Below, one piece after another: positions 5,808-13,367 of a stretch of 13,889 bases of DNA. The stretch comes from Mollicutes bacterium (GTDB taxonomy: Bacteria; Bacillota_I; Bacilli_A; RF39; UBA660). The stretch's first letter is position 1. Every line of letters begins with the position of its first letter. A program made the position numbers and the translations under genes. Below the pieces are notes generated by a model. It worked only from the letters and a program-made list of their open reading frames with translations. It was not told the DNA's origin and ran no database searches. The stretch covers positions 1-13,889 of the forward strand of contig DUUS01000050.1 in the NCBI GenBank assembly GCA_012841465.1, written 5' to 3'.

Positions 5808-7414
5808 TTAATACTTATTATTTCATTTATCTCATCTTTATAATAAACAATTGATAATTGATCTCTTACTTTAATAAATGGAAGTATGTTTTCATTTACT
5901 TTTAAGTTAACTTTATATTTATCATTATTAGTATCTATTATATAAAGATAAGTATTTCCATCGATTATATAATTATTAATTGATTTAATTTCAATGATTT
6001 TTTCTAAACTTTCTCTAGTTTGATCAACATCACTACCTAGGTAATTTCTAGCAGCAACTTCAATTCCTTTAGATGAATCAGTTACTGTTACCTTTTGATA
6101 ATCTACAAGATCTACAAAGGCATACATTTTTACAAGTCCAGCAGCATCTTTTAGAGATATTATATAAGTTGGTTTATTATTTAAATTAATAAGTATAGGA
6201 AAGGTTGCTTTATAATCCATTTGTTGAACCTGTCCCATTGCTGAGTCCATAGCTGAGTATTCTTCAGCACCTGGTACTTCATAAAACTTAGTTTCTTTAG
6301 TCCTTAAGTTGGTTAGAATAAATCCAACATTTGACTCATCACTTACAGCTGAGGTAATACCTGTTGTCATATAGACATCTTCATCTTTAATTAAGTAGTT
6401 ATATCCTTCTGTTGTAGCAACTACTCCCTTTTGACCAAAGACTGAATTTATAAAACCATTTTTATATCTTCCCCAGTCATTTACTTGCTCAATTATTAAT
6501 TCTGATGAGTAAACATGATCTACCCATGATGGGACATCTTCCACTTTATATTTAGTACTTTTACCATCAACTGGATTAAATATAATTACATCACTTACTT
6601 CTTTTCTTAAACCTACTCCTTTATATTTAAGAACAGGTACTATCCAGTAAGGATTATTATTATCATCAATTTCGAAGGTTTTCTCACCAAATATTAAAGT
6701 TGGATAATCAAATCTTAATTTTCTTCTTAAATTATCATTAAAATATGCACTTCTCATATATTTAAGACCTTTATCAGTTCTCTGAAGTGTTGATTCTCCA
6801 GTAACTGAGTTAACTTTAATATAACCAGTAATTCCATCTTTACGGTTAGCAAAGTATTTAAATATATCAGCATATTCAAGTGGGGTTACTCTTTCAATGT
6901 TTTCATTATAGTTATTTTGAGTATATAAATTAGATACATTAAACTGAGATACTAACTCTGGTAGCTGCCCCATAACTCTATCTCCTAGTTTTCTTGATGA
7001 ATCTTTATCAAGAAGAGCGACTTTATCAAAATCAACTGGCAGAACATCTTCAATAAAGTTAGCATCTTCAATAATACTAATTCGGTTTGCATATGCTTTA
7101 GAATTAAACATTGCTGATGATGCCGTGTTTACTATGAAGATTCCTAGAAATATAAATGCAAATACTTTTAAAATAACTTTTAAACTTTGATCAGTTTTAT
7201 AATGAGGATTTCGATGAAACACTCCTTTTTGATCAAAACGACCTAAGTTTGCTAAATTTCCTACTCCACTTATTACTACATAAATTGATACTACAAAAAA
7301 TAAACTAAACCAAAAAAATGGTGAAGATATATTTAGTGGTGGTAGCATTACATAATAATAAATAAGAGCAAAAATAATAGTAGCAATAATACTTTTAACT
7401 TTTCCTTTTTTCAT
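5804..7414 (-). CDS. Conserved membrane protein of unknown function with large C-terminal domain
   Basis: 536 residues. Three membrane segments lie at about 8-24, 32-51 and 79-98, separated by a short loop (NLGRFDQKGVFHRNPHYK), and a soluble domain of about 430 residues follows. Positive residues at the N-terminus and odd segment count would put this domain outside the cell. Recognisable stretches are PYWIVPVLKYKGVGLRKEVS, VPSWVDHVYSSELIIEQ, NGFINSVFGQKG, TTEGYNYLI and PGAEEYSAMDSAMGQVQ. I recall related proteins in Clostridia and gut Bacilli, carrying only generic names, so no function is assigned. ATG 7414 follows AGAGAGGTG with 7 bases of spacing. A possible -10 TATAAT lies at 7439-7434, right after the terminator of the 46-residue gene upstream, so read-through of SOS transcription is possible but probably limited. 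Codon use matches its neighbours. Confidence 0.85.
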   Translation of the reverse strand: MKKGKVKSIIATIIFALIYYYVMLPPLNISSPFFWFSLFFVVSIYVVISGVGNLANLGRFDQKGVFHRNPHYKTDQSLKVILKVFAFIFLGIFIVNTASSAMFNSKAYANRISIIEDANFIEDVLPVDFDKVALLDKDSSRKLGDRVMGQLPELVSQFNVSNLYTQNNYNENIERVTPLEYADIFKYFANRKDGITGYIKVNSVTGESTLQRTDKGLKYMRSAYFNDNLRRKLRFDYPTLIFGEKTFEIDDNNNPYWIVPVLKYKGVGLRKEVSDVIIFNPVDGKSTKYKVEDVPSWVDHVYSSELIIEQVNDWGRYKNGFINSVFGQKGVVATTEGYNYLIKDEDVYMTTGITSAVSDESNVGFILTNLRTKETKFYEVPGAEEYSAMDSAMGQVQQMDYKATFPILINLNNKPTYIISLKDAAGLVKMYAFVDLVDYQKVTVTDSSKGIEVAARNYLGSDVDQTRESLEKIIEIKSINNYIIDGNTYLYIIDTNNDKYKVNLKVNENILPFIKVRDQLSIVYYKDEINEIISIN

Positions 7415-7433
7415 TTTTTTACACCTCTCTTTA

Positions 7434-7439
7434 ATTATA
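7434..7439 (-). promoter_or_regulatory. Possible -10 element for the membrane protein gene
   Basis: TATAAT on the minus strand, 19 bases ahead of the start at 7414 and just after an intrinsic terminator. No clear -35 is visible because that region is the T/A run of the terminator. Confidence 0.35.
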
Positions 7440-7452
7440 TACTAAAATTTTT

Positions 7453-7478
7453 AAAAAAACAGCCCTAGGAAGCTGTTT
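7453..7478 (-). terminator. Intrinsic terminator of the 46-residue SOS gene
   Basis: On the minus strand AAACAGC (7478-7472) pairs with GCTGTTT (7463-7457) around an 8-base loop TTCCTAGG, followed by a T run. The stop TAG of the small gene lies in the loop. Confidence 0.8.
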
Positions 7479-7605
7479 CAATATAATTATCAATCTTAGT
7501 ATTTAAATCCATAACTTTGTTACGGTAACTAACTGAAAATATAATAAGGAGAAAAAGGAGATAGAATAATATCACACCTCTATACTCATAAATTCTTGCT
7601 AACAT
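7465..7605 (-). CDS. 46-residue single-pass membrane microprotein, LexA-controlled (candidate SOS division inhibitor)
   Basis: This small gene runs from ATG 7605 to TAG 7465. It has a strong SD (GGGAGTGG, about 6 bases before ATG), a near-perfect promoter and its own terminator. The product has a short N-terminus with two Arg, one membrane helix (residues 10-26, VILFYLLFLLIIFSVS), and a 20-residue tail YRNKVMDLNTKIDNYIETAS. In the tail V31, L34, I38 and Y41 are spaced like a short coiled coil. It occupies the position divergent from lexA where B. subtilis has yneA and staphylococci have sosA, both SOS-induced single-pass inhibitors of cell division. It lacks the LysM domain of YneA and is shorter than SosA, and I see no sequence identity to either. 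The coding call is strong; the division-inhibitor role is inferred from position, topology and regulation. A short FtsL/DivIC-like shape is another way to see it. Confidence 0.8.
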   Translation of the reverse strand: MLARIYEYRGVILFYLLFLLIIFSVSYRNKVMDLNTKIDNYIETAS

Positions 7606-7633
7606 ATTTCCACTCCCTTCTACTTATGAATCA

Positions 7634-7662
7634 AGTATACAACGAACAATTGTACATGTCAA
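7634..7662 (-). promoter_or_regulatory. Promoter of the 46-residue SOS gene
   Basis: Consensus -35 TTGACA (7662-7657), 17-base spacer, and -10 TATACT (7639-7634). The 14-base LexA box at 7643-7656 fills the spacer, an arrangement expected for tight repression until DNA damage. Confidence 0.88.
7643..7656. promoter_or_regulatory. LexA (SOS) box 1
   Basis: CGAACAATTGTACA; on the minus strand it ends GTTCG. It matches the Firmicute LexA operator CGAAC-N4-GTTYG with a perfect left half and a weaker right half, and lies inside the spacer of the small-gene promoter. Confidence 0.8.
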
Positions 7663-7670
7663 GGGTTAAA

Positions 7671-7684
7671 GGAACAATTGTTTG
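7671..7684. promoter_or_regulatory. LexA (SOS) box 2
   Basis: GGAACAATTGTTTG, one mismatch from CGAAC-N4-GTTYG. It overlaps the first bases of the lexA -35, so it fits lexA autorepression. Its centre is 28 bases from box 1 and the central AATT is identical. Confidence 0.85.
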
Positions 7685-7710
7685 ACTTTACACAAATTTT
7701 ATGTTAATAT
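7682..7710 (+). promoter_or_regulatory. Promoter of lexA
   Basis: TTGACT (7682-7687), 17-base spacer, and TAATAT (7705-7710) preceded by TGT, which makes an extended -10 that compensates for the imperfect hexamer. It is overlapped at its left end by LexA box 2. Confidence 0.7.
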
Positions 7711-7730
7711 TTTTTTAGGAGATGATATAT

Positions 7731-8351
7731 ATGAAACCTAACATAACAAAAAAGCAAGAAGAAGTGCTTACCTTTGTCAAAAAATTTATTGTTGAGCATG
7801 GCTATCCTCCATCAGTAAGAGAGATAGGTGCTGGACTTGGACTAAGTAGCCCAGCTACTGTACACGCTCATTTAACTCAACTTGAACTTAAGGGAGCAAT
7901 AAAAAAGACTGCTTCTAAATTTAGAACAATCGAAGTTGTTGGTGAAAATGAATTTGCTCCAGTAGATGAAGAGATAGTAAAAGTTCCTCTACTTGGAAAA
8001 GTTACTGCAGGTAGTCCAATTGAAGCTATTGAAAATCCTGATGAGTTTTTTACTTTACCTGCTAATTTAATACCTAGTAAAGAGTCTATCTTTACTTTAA
8101 AGGTATCGGGTGATAGTATGATTAATGCGGGTATATTTGATGGAGATGTTGTTATTGTACAAAAACAAAAAGTTGCTCGTGATGGTGAAATAGTAGTTGC
8201 TATGAACGAAGAAAATGAAGTTACTTTAAAAACATTTTATAAAGAAAAAGATCATGTTAGACTGCAACCTGAAAATGATTCAATGGAGCCGATAATTTTA
8301 ACTGAAGTTTCAATTTTAGGAAAAGCAATTGGTTTATATCGTAAGATTTAA
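7731..8351 (+). CDS. lexA: SOS response repressor LexA
   Basis: LexA represses DNA-damage genes and self-cleaves when RecA filaments form. In its 206 residues are an N-terminal winged HTH with SVREIGAGLGLSSPATVHAH (28-47), the cleavage site TAGS with scissile Ala93-Gly94, catalytic Ser129 in VSGDSM, and Lys167 in VTLKTF. All residues needed for self-cleavage are present. The start is ATG 7731, nine bases after AGGAG; the in-frame ATG at 7722 directly abuts the SD and is rejected. Two LexA boxes in the upstream region point to autoregulation and shared control of the divergent microprotein. It ends in a bidirectional terminator shared with rpe. Confidence 0.97.
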   Translation: MKPNITKKQEEVLTFVKKFIVEHGYPPSVREIGAGLGLSSPATVHAHLTQLELKGAIKKTASKFRTIEVVGENEFAPVDEEIVKVPLLGKVTAGSPIEAIENPDEFFTLPANLIPSKESIFTLKVSGDSMINAGIFDGDVVIVQKQKVARDGEIVVAMNEENEVTLKTFYKEKDHVRLQPENDSMEPIILTEVSILGKAIGLYRKI

Positions 8352-8378
8352 AAAACTCAGATTTATTTCTGAGTTTTT
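8351..8378. terminator. Bidirectional terminator between lexA and rpe
   Basis: AAAAACTCAGA (8351-8361) pairs perfectly with TCTGAGTTTTT (8368-8378), loop of 6. It serves lexA on the plus strand and the rpe operon on the minus strand; the last rpe codons and its stop form part of the hairpin. Confidence 0.85.
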
Positions 8379-9001
8379 AATTTGTCTATTTGTTTTTGAA
8401 AGTCATCACTCATGCAGACAAATGATCCGCTTGAGAGTACATCAGCATCACTTACATAATCTTTGGTCTCTTCATTGATACCTCCATCAACTGCTATTAA
8501 GTAATTATAATTATGTTTTTCTCTTAAGTGTTTTAAATGAGTTGTTTTGATAATCATTTCGGGAATAAAGCTTTGACCTCCAAGTCCTGGCTCAACTGTC
8601 ATTACTAGGACTTGATCTAGATATGGAAGAAACTTTATTATCTCTTCTACTTTAGTACTTGGTTTAATACAAAGGCCAGCTTTTATATTATATGATTTTA
8701 TATAGTTAATAACCTCAAGTACATTATCAACTGCTTCATAGTGAAAAGTTATTATTTCAGGATTTATAGTAGAAAATTCATCGATTACTTTTTTAACATC
8801 TTCTACCATTAAATGAATATCAATTGGTTTTTTATTATAAAAGATAAATTCTTTAACTTCCTCAATTGGATATAATATTTTAGAAACAAATTTACCATCC
8901 ATTACATCTAAATGAAGATAGTCTGCATTTGTTTCATTTAATTTTTTTATTGTTTCAATTCTATCATATTTAGACATTGTTATTGTAACTGATACTTTCA
9001 T
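8363..9001 (-). CDS. rpe: Ribulose-phosphate 3-epimerase (divergent N-terminus)
   Basis: A TIM-barrel epimerase that interconverts D-ribulose 5-phosphate and D-xylulose 5-phosphate in the pentose phosphate pathway. Metal and catalytic residues are in place: H30 and D32 in LHLDVMDG, H63 in DIHLM, and D172 in AVDGGI. The phosphate-site segments EPGLGGQSF (137-145) and SSGSF (190-194) are also present. The usual first strand (I-SPSILSAD) is replaced by VSVTITMSKYD, and the loop usually LNPAT is IKPST, so it is somewhat off the mainstream of the family. Its 212 residues are about normal. The start ATG overlaps the rsgA stop in ATGA, which is translational coupling, and the position matches the B. 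subtilis rsgA-rpe order. A related hexulose-phosphate epimerase activity is an alternative. Confidence 0.88.
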   Translation of the reverse strand: MKVSVTITMSKYDRIETIKKLNETNADYLHLDVMDGKFVSKILYPIEEVKEFIFYNKKPIDIHLMVEDVKKVIDEFSTINPEIITFHYEAVDNVLEVINYIKSYNIKAGLCIKPSTKVEEIIKFLPYLDQVLVMTVEPGLGGQSFIPEMIIKTTHLKHLREKHNYNYLIAVDGGINEETKDYVSDADVLSSGSFVCMSDDFQKQIDKLKTQK

Positions 9002-9831
9002 TTTTCCCTCACAAACTTTAAATAATTATTATATCTACTTTTTAAAATAATATTATCTTCTAAATCTTTTTTTACCTGACATTTTTTTTCATTAATATGA
9101 TTACAATCTTTAAACTGACAGTTTACTTTAAATTCAGGAAAGGTATTTTTAATCTCTTCATTTGTAAGTTTATTAATATCAAGAGAACTAAAACCAGGAG
9201 TATCAGCAATTAAAGATTCTTTATAGGAAAATAACTCAACATGTCTTGTTGTATGTACTCCTCTACCTAGAGCTTTACTTATTTTGTTTGTTTTTATATT
9301 AAATGACTCATCAAGTTTATTTAATAAAGTACTTTTACCTGCTCCACTTTGACCAGTAAGGACAATTACTTTATTTTTAATTGCTTTTATAAGTAACTTA
9401 AGATTAGTATTAGTAAAGGTTTTTATACCTATTTTTTGATAATAATCAATTAAGAAATTAATTTCTTTTAGTTCCTCATCTGAAAGTAAATCAAGTTTAG
9501 TAAAACAAATTATTGGCTCTACTTTTTCATTAATTACAATAGTTAGCAATTTATCAAGTAAATTTAAATCAAGTTTTGGTTCTTTAACACTCGAGATAAT
9601 AATACATGCATCTACATTAGCAATACTTGGTCTTGATAAAGAGTTTTTTCTAGGAAGTATTTCTAAAATATATTTATTTTTAATATCTATTATCACTTGA
9701 TCTCCAACAAGTGGAGTTACATTATCAATATAAAACTTTCCTCTAGCTCTTGAATCATACTCTTTATCTTCTACCTTTACTGTATAAAGATTGCTAATTT
9801 GTTTTATAATAATACCTTTTTTATTATTCAA
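8998..9831 (-). CDS. rsgA: Small ribosomal subunit biogenesis GTPase RsgA
   Basis: Circularly permuted GTPase that checks late 30S assembly. An N-terminal OB-fold (about 1-65) is followed by the permuted motif order: G4 TKLD (111-114), G1 GQSGAGKS (160-167), G2 GRGVHTTRH (189-197), and G3 DTPGF (210-214). The C-terminal zinc site is C238, C243, H245 and C251. It has 277 residues, slightly short for the family. The start is TTG at 9831, overlapping the prkC stop by 8 bases; no better in-frame start is seen, and the SD (GAAGAA) is weak, consistent with coupling to prkC translation. It is the B. subtilis CpgA/YloQ equivalent, whose gene also follows prkC. Confidence 0.95.
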   Translation of the reverse strand: MNNKKGIIIKQISNLYTVKVEDKEYDSRARGKFYIDNVTPLVGDQVIIDIKNKYILEILPRKNSLSRPSIANVDACIIISSVKEPKLDLNLLDKLLTIVINEKVEPIICFTKLDLLSDEELKEINFLIDYYQKIGIKTFTNTNLKLLIKAIKNKVIVLTGQSGAGKSTLLNKLDESFNIKTNKISKALGRGVHTTRHVELFSYKESLIADTPGFSSLDINKLTNEEIKNTFPEFKVNCQFKDCNHINEKKCQVKKDLEDNIILKSRYNNYLKFVREK

Positions 9832-11527
9832 AGAATTCTTCAGGATTTTCTTCCTCCGAAATTACAATTTTTAAAGTCATTCCATTAATCACTGGAGTAG
9901 TAGCTCTTGGTGATTGCTCTATTATTGTTCCTGGCTCAAATAAAGATGATTCTCGGTATTCAACTTTTAAGGTTAAACCATATTTATCAGCAAATGCTTG
10001 AATATCTGTTAGTGAATAGTCACCTTCTAAAAAGTCAGGATAGATAGCAGTCATATCTGGTATATATAAAGTTACTCTGTCACCCTCTGATAGTTTTTCT
10101 CCTACTTCAGGCTCTTGCCTAATAATCTCGCCTACTTTATAAATAGTTGTATCATCTACTTCTTCTTCAACTACTACAACAAATAATTTATGAATTTGTT
10201 CTAAGATTGTTTGAACTTCAATATAGTTTCTTCCTTTAAAGTCCTCTACTTCATATTTACCTTCTCCAATACTTTGGTAAAGTATAATAGATTTTCCTTC
10301 TTTTACTGTTCTTCCAGCTAATGGCTCACTTTTAACAATTTTGCCTTCTTCAATAGTATCACTGTGAATATCTCTTATTGTTGCTTCAACAACTAAGTTG
10401 TTTTTTATAAGCAAACTTTCAGCATCTTTTAAAGTAAGACCAGATACATCAGGAACGACAACACTTTTAGCATCAGTCAGTTTTGGAAGCAGTAGTACGA
10501 TAGATGTCGTTATTAATACTAGACCAGTAAATATCGCACCTAATATTAATAAAGTTTTATTTTCTTTCTTTTTCAAATCTTTTTCAGTTATTTTCTTTTT
10601 AATAACTTCTCCACCTTCTTCTTCATTTATTTCTTCAATTTTTTTATGAGGCTCACCTTCATCATCTTGGAAATCATAGACGTAAGCCTTTTCATCTTTT
10701 CTTGATTCGCTTAAACAAGTTTTTAAATCTTCATTCATTTCTCTTGCATCAGCATATCTATTTTGAGGATTCTTTGCTGCACTTTTTAAAATGATATTTT
10801 CAATTGCTTGAGGAATATCTGGATCTAACTCTCTTAAGCTTGGAAGCGGTTCTTTTAAATGTTTTAAAGCAATTTCAACAGCATTATCTCCCTTATATGG
10901 AAGAGTTCCTGAAAGTAATTCATACATTAATATTCCCATTGAGTAAACATCACTTTGGATAGTTGAGCCTTTTCCTGATGCTTGCTCTGGAGGAAGATAA
11001 TGAACTGATCCCATTACTGAATTTGTTTGAGTAAGCTGAGTTCCATTTAAAGCCATCGCAATTCCAAAATCAGTAATTTTCACAAGACCATTTTCAAGAA
11101 TCATAATATTTTGTGGTTTTATATCCCGGTGAATTATATATGATTCATGGGCTGCTCCAATCCCATCAGTTATTTGAAGCATAATATCAATTACTTCTCT
11201 TAAGGTAAGGCTTCCTCTTCTTTTAAGAAGTTGTTTTAAATGTTTTCCTTCAATATACTCCATTACTATATAGTAATTTCCAGTATCCTCACCAACATCA
11301 TAAACTTCTACAATATTAGGATGTGATAAAGAAGATGCCGATAGTGCTTCTCTTTGGAATCTTCTAACAAATTTTTCATCAGTTGCAAGATCTCCTCTAA
11401 GAATTTTAACCGCAACTTTGCGTTCTAAAATAACATCATAGGCAAGATATACATTAGCCATTCCGCCCTCACCAATAGTTTTAACTACCTCATAGCGGTC
11501 ATTAATTTTATATCCTTTGGTTATCAA
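9824..11527 (-). CDS. prkC: Ser/Thr protein kinase with PASTA repeats (PrkC/Stk1 type)
   Basis: Membrane kinase that senses muropeptides or lipid II and phosphorylates division and wall proteins. The kinase domain (about 10-270) has GEGGMANVYLA (19-29), Lys41 in VAVKIL, HRDIKPQN (133-140), DFG (153-155) and GSVHYLPPEQ (173-182). A charged linker (about 275-322) leads to one membrane helix (325-347). Three extracellular PASTA domains follow at about 354-420, 424-489 and 494-557, each ending in the typical Q/E-P...G...G pattern. All catalytic residues are intact. It starts at TTG 11527, overlapping the prpC stop (TTGA), with AGGTGG upstream. Its antagonist phosphatase is the preceding gene. FtsZ, FtsA and MurT/GatD encoded in this window act in the process this kinase monitors. 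Confidence 0.97.
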   Translation of the reverse strand: MITKGYKINDRYEVVKTIGEGGMANVYLAYDVILERKVAVKILRGDLATDEKFVRRFQREALSASSLSHPNIVEVYDVGEDTGNYYIVMEYIEGKHLKQLLKRRGSLTLREVIDIMLQITDGIGAAHESYIIHRDIKPQNIMILENGLVKITDFGIAMALNGTQLTQTNSVMGSVHYLPPEQASGKGSTIQSDVYSMGILMYELLSGTLPYKGDNAVEIALKHLKEPLPSLRELDPDIPQAIENIILKSAAKNPQNRYADAREMNEDLKTCLSESRKDEKAYVYDFQDDEGEPHKKIEEINEEEGGEVIKKKITEKDLKKKENKTLLILGAIFTGLVLITTSIVLLLPKLTDAKSVVVPDVSGLTLKDAESLLIKNNLVVEATIRDIHSDTIEEGKIVKSEPLAGRTVKEGKSIILYQSIGEGKYEVEDFKGRNYIEVQTILEQIHKLFVVVVEEEVDDTTIYKVGEIIRQEPEVGEKLSEGDRVTLYIPDMTAIYPDFLEGDYSLTDIQAFADKYGLTLKVEYRESSLFEPGTIIEQSPRATTPVINGMTLKIVISEEENPEEFFE

Positions 11528-12270
11528 TTTGGAGCACCACCTTCTTTAACTAAATAAGCAATCGATATATTGTCTGTTCCTCCTCTTGCATTGCATTTAT
11601 TTATTAATTTTATTAATTTTGACTCTACTTTAACGTTTTCTTCAAGGAGTACTTTTTCAATTTGTTCATTTGTAAGCATACTAGTTAAACCATCACTACA
11701 AAGCAGTAATGCATCAACCTCTGTATCAACATCAAAGATATCTAATTCTTGTTTATCAGCTGATCCTAGTGCTTTCATTAAAACATTTTTCTTAGGATGA
11801 TTTAGAGCATCTTCTTTAGATAACTCACCAGAATCAACAAGCATATTTACTAAAGTATGGTCTTTAGTTATTTTGTGTAATTTACCATCTTTTAAAACAA
11901 ACCCACTTGAATCACCAATATTACAAAAGATTAAAAACTCTTTGGTTAAAAGTGCCATTACTACAGTTGTACCAAGACCAGTTGAATCATCATGTTCTTC
12001 AGCATATTTAATAATATTTCTATTTATTTCATTAATATTTTCATTAAGCCAGCTTACAGCATCAAGCTTAGATCCGATGGTACTAAGGTCTGAAAATCTA
12101 CTTCCGATATGAGTTACTACCATTGATGAGGCAACCTCGCCAGCGCGGTGTCCACCCATACCATCTGCCACTATCATTAAATGTTCATCTGTCTTGTTTT
12201 TAACAATAGTTACTGAATCTTCATTGTGCTCCCTTACTCTTCCTGGATCTGTTATATAAAATGATTTCAT
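11524..12270 (-). CDS. prpC: PP2C-family Ser/Thr phosphatase PrpC/Stp1
   Basis: A Mn/Mg-dependent phosphatase that reverses PrkC phosphorylation. Family motifs in order are RVREHNEDS (11-19), VADGMGGHRAGE (34-45), STGLGTT (96-102), NIGDSSGF (117-124), LCSDGL (190-195) and GGTDNIS (230-236). The metal-binding Asp residues (D36, D193, D233) are all visible. The usual GDSRAY reads GDSSGF here, a mild deviation. Its ATG overlaps the rlmN stop (ATGA) and its own stop overlaps the prkC start, so the three genes are translationally coupled. Confidence 0.96.
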   Translation of the reverse strand: MKSFYITDPGRVREHNEDSVTIVKNKTDEHLMIVADGMGGHRAGEVASSMVVTHIGSRFSDLSTIGSKLDAVSWLNENINEINRNIIKYAEEHDDSTGLGTTVVMALLTKEFLIFCNIGDSSGFVLKDGKLHKITKDHTLVNMLVDSGELSKEDALNHPKKNVLMKALGSADKQELDIFDVDTEVDALLLCSDGLTSMLTNEQIEKVLLEENVKVESKLIKLINKCNARGGTDNISIAYLVKEGGAPN

Positions 12271-13283
12271 TTAACTCTCCCTCTTAGTTGACCACATGCT
12301 GCATCAACTTCTCCGCCGAACTCTCTTCTTATTGTAACATTTATTTTATGTTTTTTTAAGACATCTAAGAACCTTAACACTCTTTCTTTACTACTTTTCT
12401 TGTAAATGTTATTTTCAACTTCATTAAAAGGTATTAAATTAACATAGACATTTAGACCTTTTAATATCTTAGCAAGCTCTAGTGCATGCTCATCTTTATC
12501 ATTTATATCTCTAAGCATAACATATTCTATGGTAACTCTGCGATTTGTTTTCTTAATGTACTCTTTTACCGCATCAAGTAAATCATTTATTTTATAAGCA
12601 TTGTTTATTTTCATTATTGTGCTTCTTAAAGTATCATTTGGTGCATGAAGACTAAGTGCAAGATTTACTTGCAGGTTCTCATCTGAAAACTTTTTTATTC
12701 CTGGTATTAATCCGCACGTTGATACGGTAATATGTCTTGCTCCTATCTTTAAGCCATGATCACTATTAACAATTTTAATAAAGTCCATAACATTATCATA
12801 GTTATCAAATGGCTCACCAATTCCCATAATAACAATACTATTTATTCTTATATCTAAATCTTCTTCAATTAGTAATACTTGCTGAACCATTTCATAAACT
12901 TCTAAATTACGAAGTTTTTTTAATTTACCACTTTCGCAAAAACTACATCCCATATTACATCCTACTTGACTAGAGATACAGATACTATTTCCATAGTTAT
13001 GTTTCATTAATACAGTTTCAATATGTGAATCATCAATAAGTTTAAATAAATATTTAAAAGTATCTTTTCCTTCTTGCTTTTTTTCTATTTTAATAAAATC
13101 ATTTTTAAAATTATCTTTTAAAGTTTTAATAGTTTCTTTACTTAAATTATTCATCTTATCAAAATCATATATTTTATTTATATAAAGCCAATTAAAAATC
13201 TGCCGTGCTCTAAACTTTTTTTCATTTATATTAATTAATTTATCTTCTAATTTATCTAAGGTATAATCCATTATATTTTTCAT
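12267..13283 (-). CDS. rlmN: 23S rRNA A2503/tRNA A37 methyltransferase RlmN-like (radical SAM)
   Basis: Radical SAM enzyme that methylates C2 of A2503 in 23S rRNA and A37 in some tRNAs. The [4Fe-4S] cluster Cys residues are C109, C113 and C116 in QVGCNMGCSFC. The preceding IETVLMKH and the SAM-binding GIGEPFDNYDNV (154-165) are present. The methyl-carrier Cys is C330, in ACGQLRG near the C-terminus. The reading after the cluster is ESGKLKKLRNL instead of ATGLLGFKRNL, a variant I associate with Firmicute RlmN, not Cfr. 338 residues. The first ATG (13283) is chosen because AGGTGG is 4 bases upstream. It is first in the operon and has a promoter with an extended -10. Confidence 0.93.
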   Translation of the reverse strand: MKNIMDYTLDKLEDKLININEKKFRARQIFNWLYINKIYDFDKMNNLSKETIKTLKDNFKNDFIKIEKKQEGKDTFKYLFKLIDDSHIETVLMKHNYGNSICISSQVGCNMGCSFCESGKLKKLRNLEVYEMVQQVLLIEEDLDIRINSIVIMGIGEPFDNYDNVMDFIKIVNSDHGLKIGARHITVSTCGLIPGIKKFSDENLQVNLALSLHAPNDTLRSTIMKINNAYKINDLLDAVKEYIKKTNRRVTIEYVMLRDINDKDEHALELAKILKGLNVYVNLIPFNEVENNIYKKSSKERVLRFLDVLKKHKINVTIRREFGGEVDAACGQLRGRVK

Positions 13284-13300
13284 GCTTCCACCTAGATTAA

Positions 13301-13329
13301 ATTATATCAAATGAGCATATAAAAAACAA
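13301..13329 (-). promoter_or_regulatory. Promoter of the rlmN-prpC-prkC-rsgA-rpe operon
   Basis: On the minus strand TTGTTT (13329-13324), 17-base spacer, TATAAT (13306-13301) with a TG one base upstream. The core TGATATAATTTAA is identical to that at murT (3608-3620). No other convincing promoter was noticed inside the operon. Confidence 0.7.
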
Positions 13330-13337
13330 TTGCAATG

Positions 13338-13367
13338 AAAAAGAAAAAATCAATTAGACTTTTTCTT
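13338..13367 (-). terminator. AU-rich terminator of the AI-2E family gene
   Basis: On the minus strand AAGAAAAA (13367-13360) can pair with TTTTTCTT (13348-13341) around a loop that includes the TGA stop, then TTT. The stem has only one G-C pair, so strength is doubtful. Confidence 0.4.

Noticed and set aside
10398..12112. Three short plus-strand frames opposite prkC and prpC (10398-10649, 11570-11800, 11873-12112)
   Set aside because: All antisense to well-conserved genes, Ser/Phe-rich, with no SD or promoter.
12267..13283. Cfr-type antibiotic resistance methyltransferase instead of RlmN
   Set aside because: The operon position, QVGCNMGCSFC cluster and housekeeping context fit RlmN; nothing specific to Cfr is seen.
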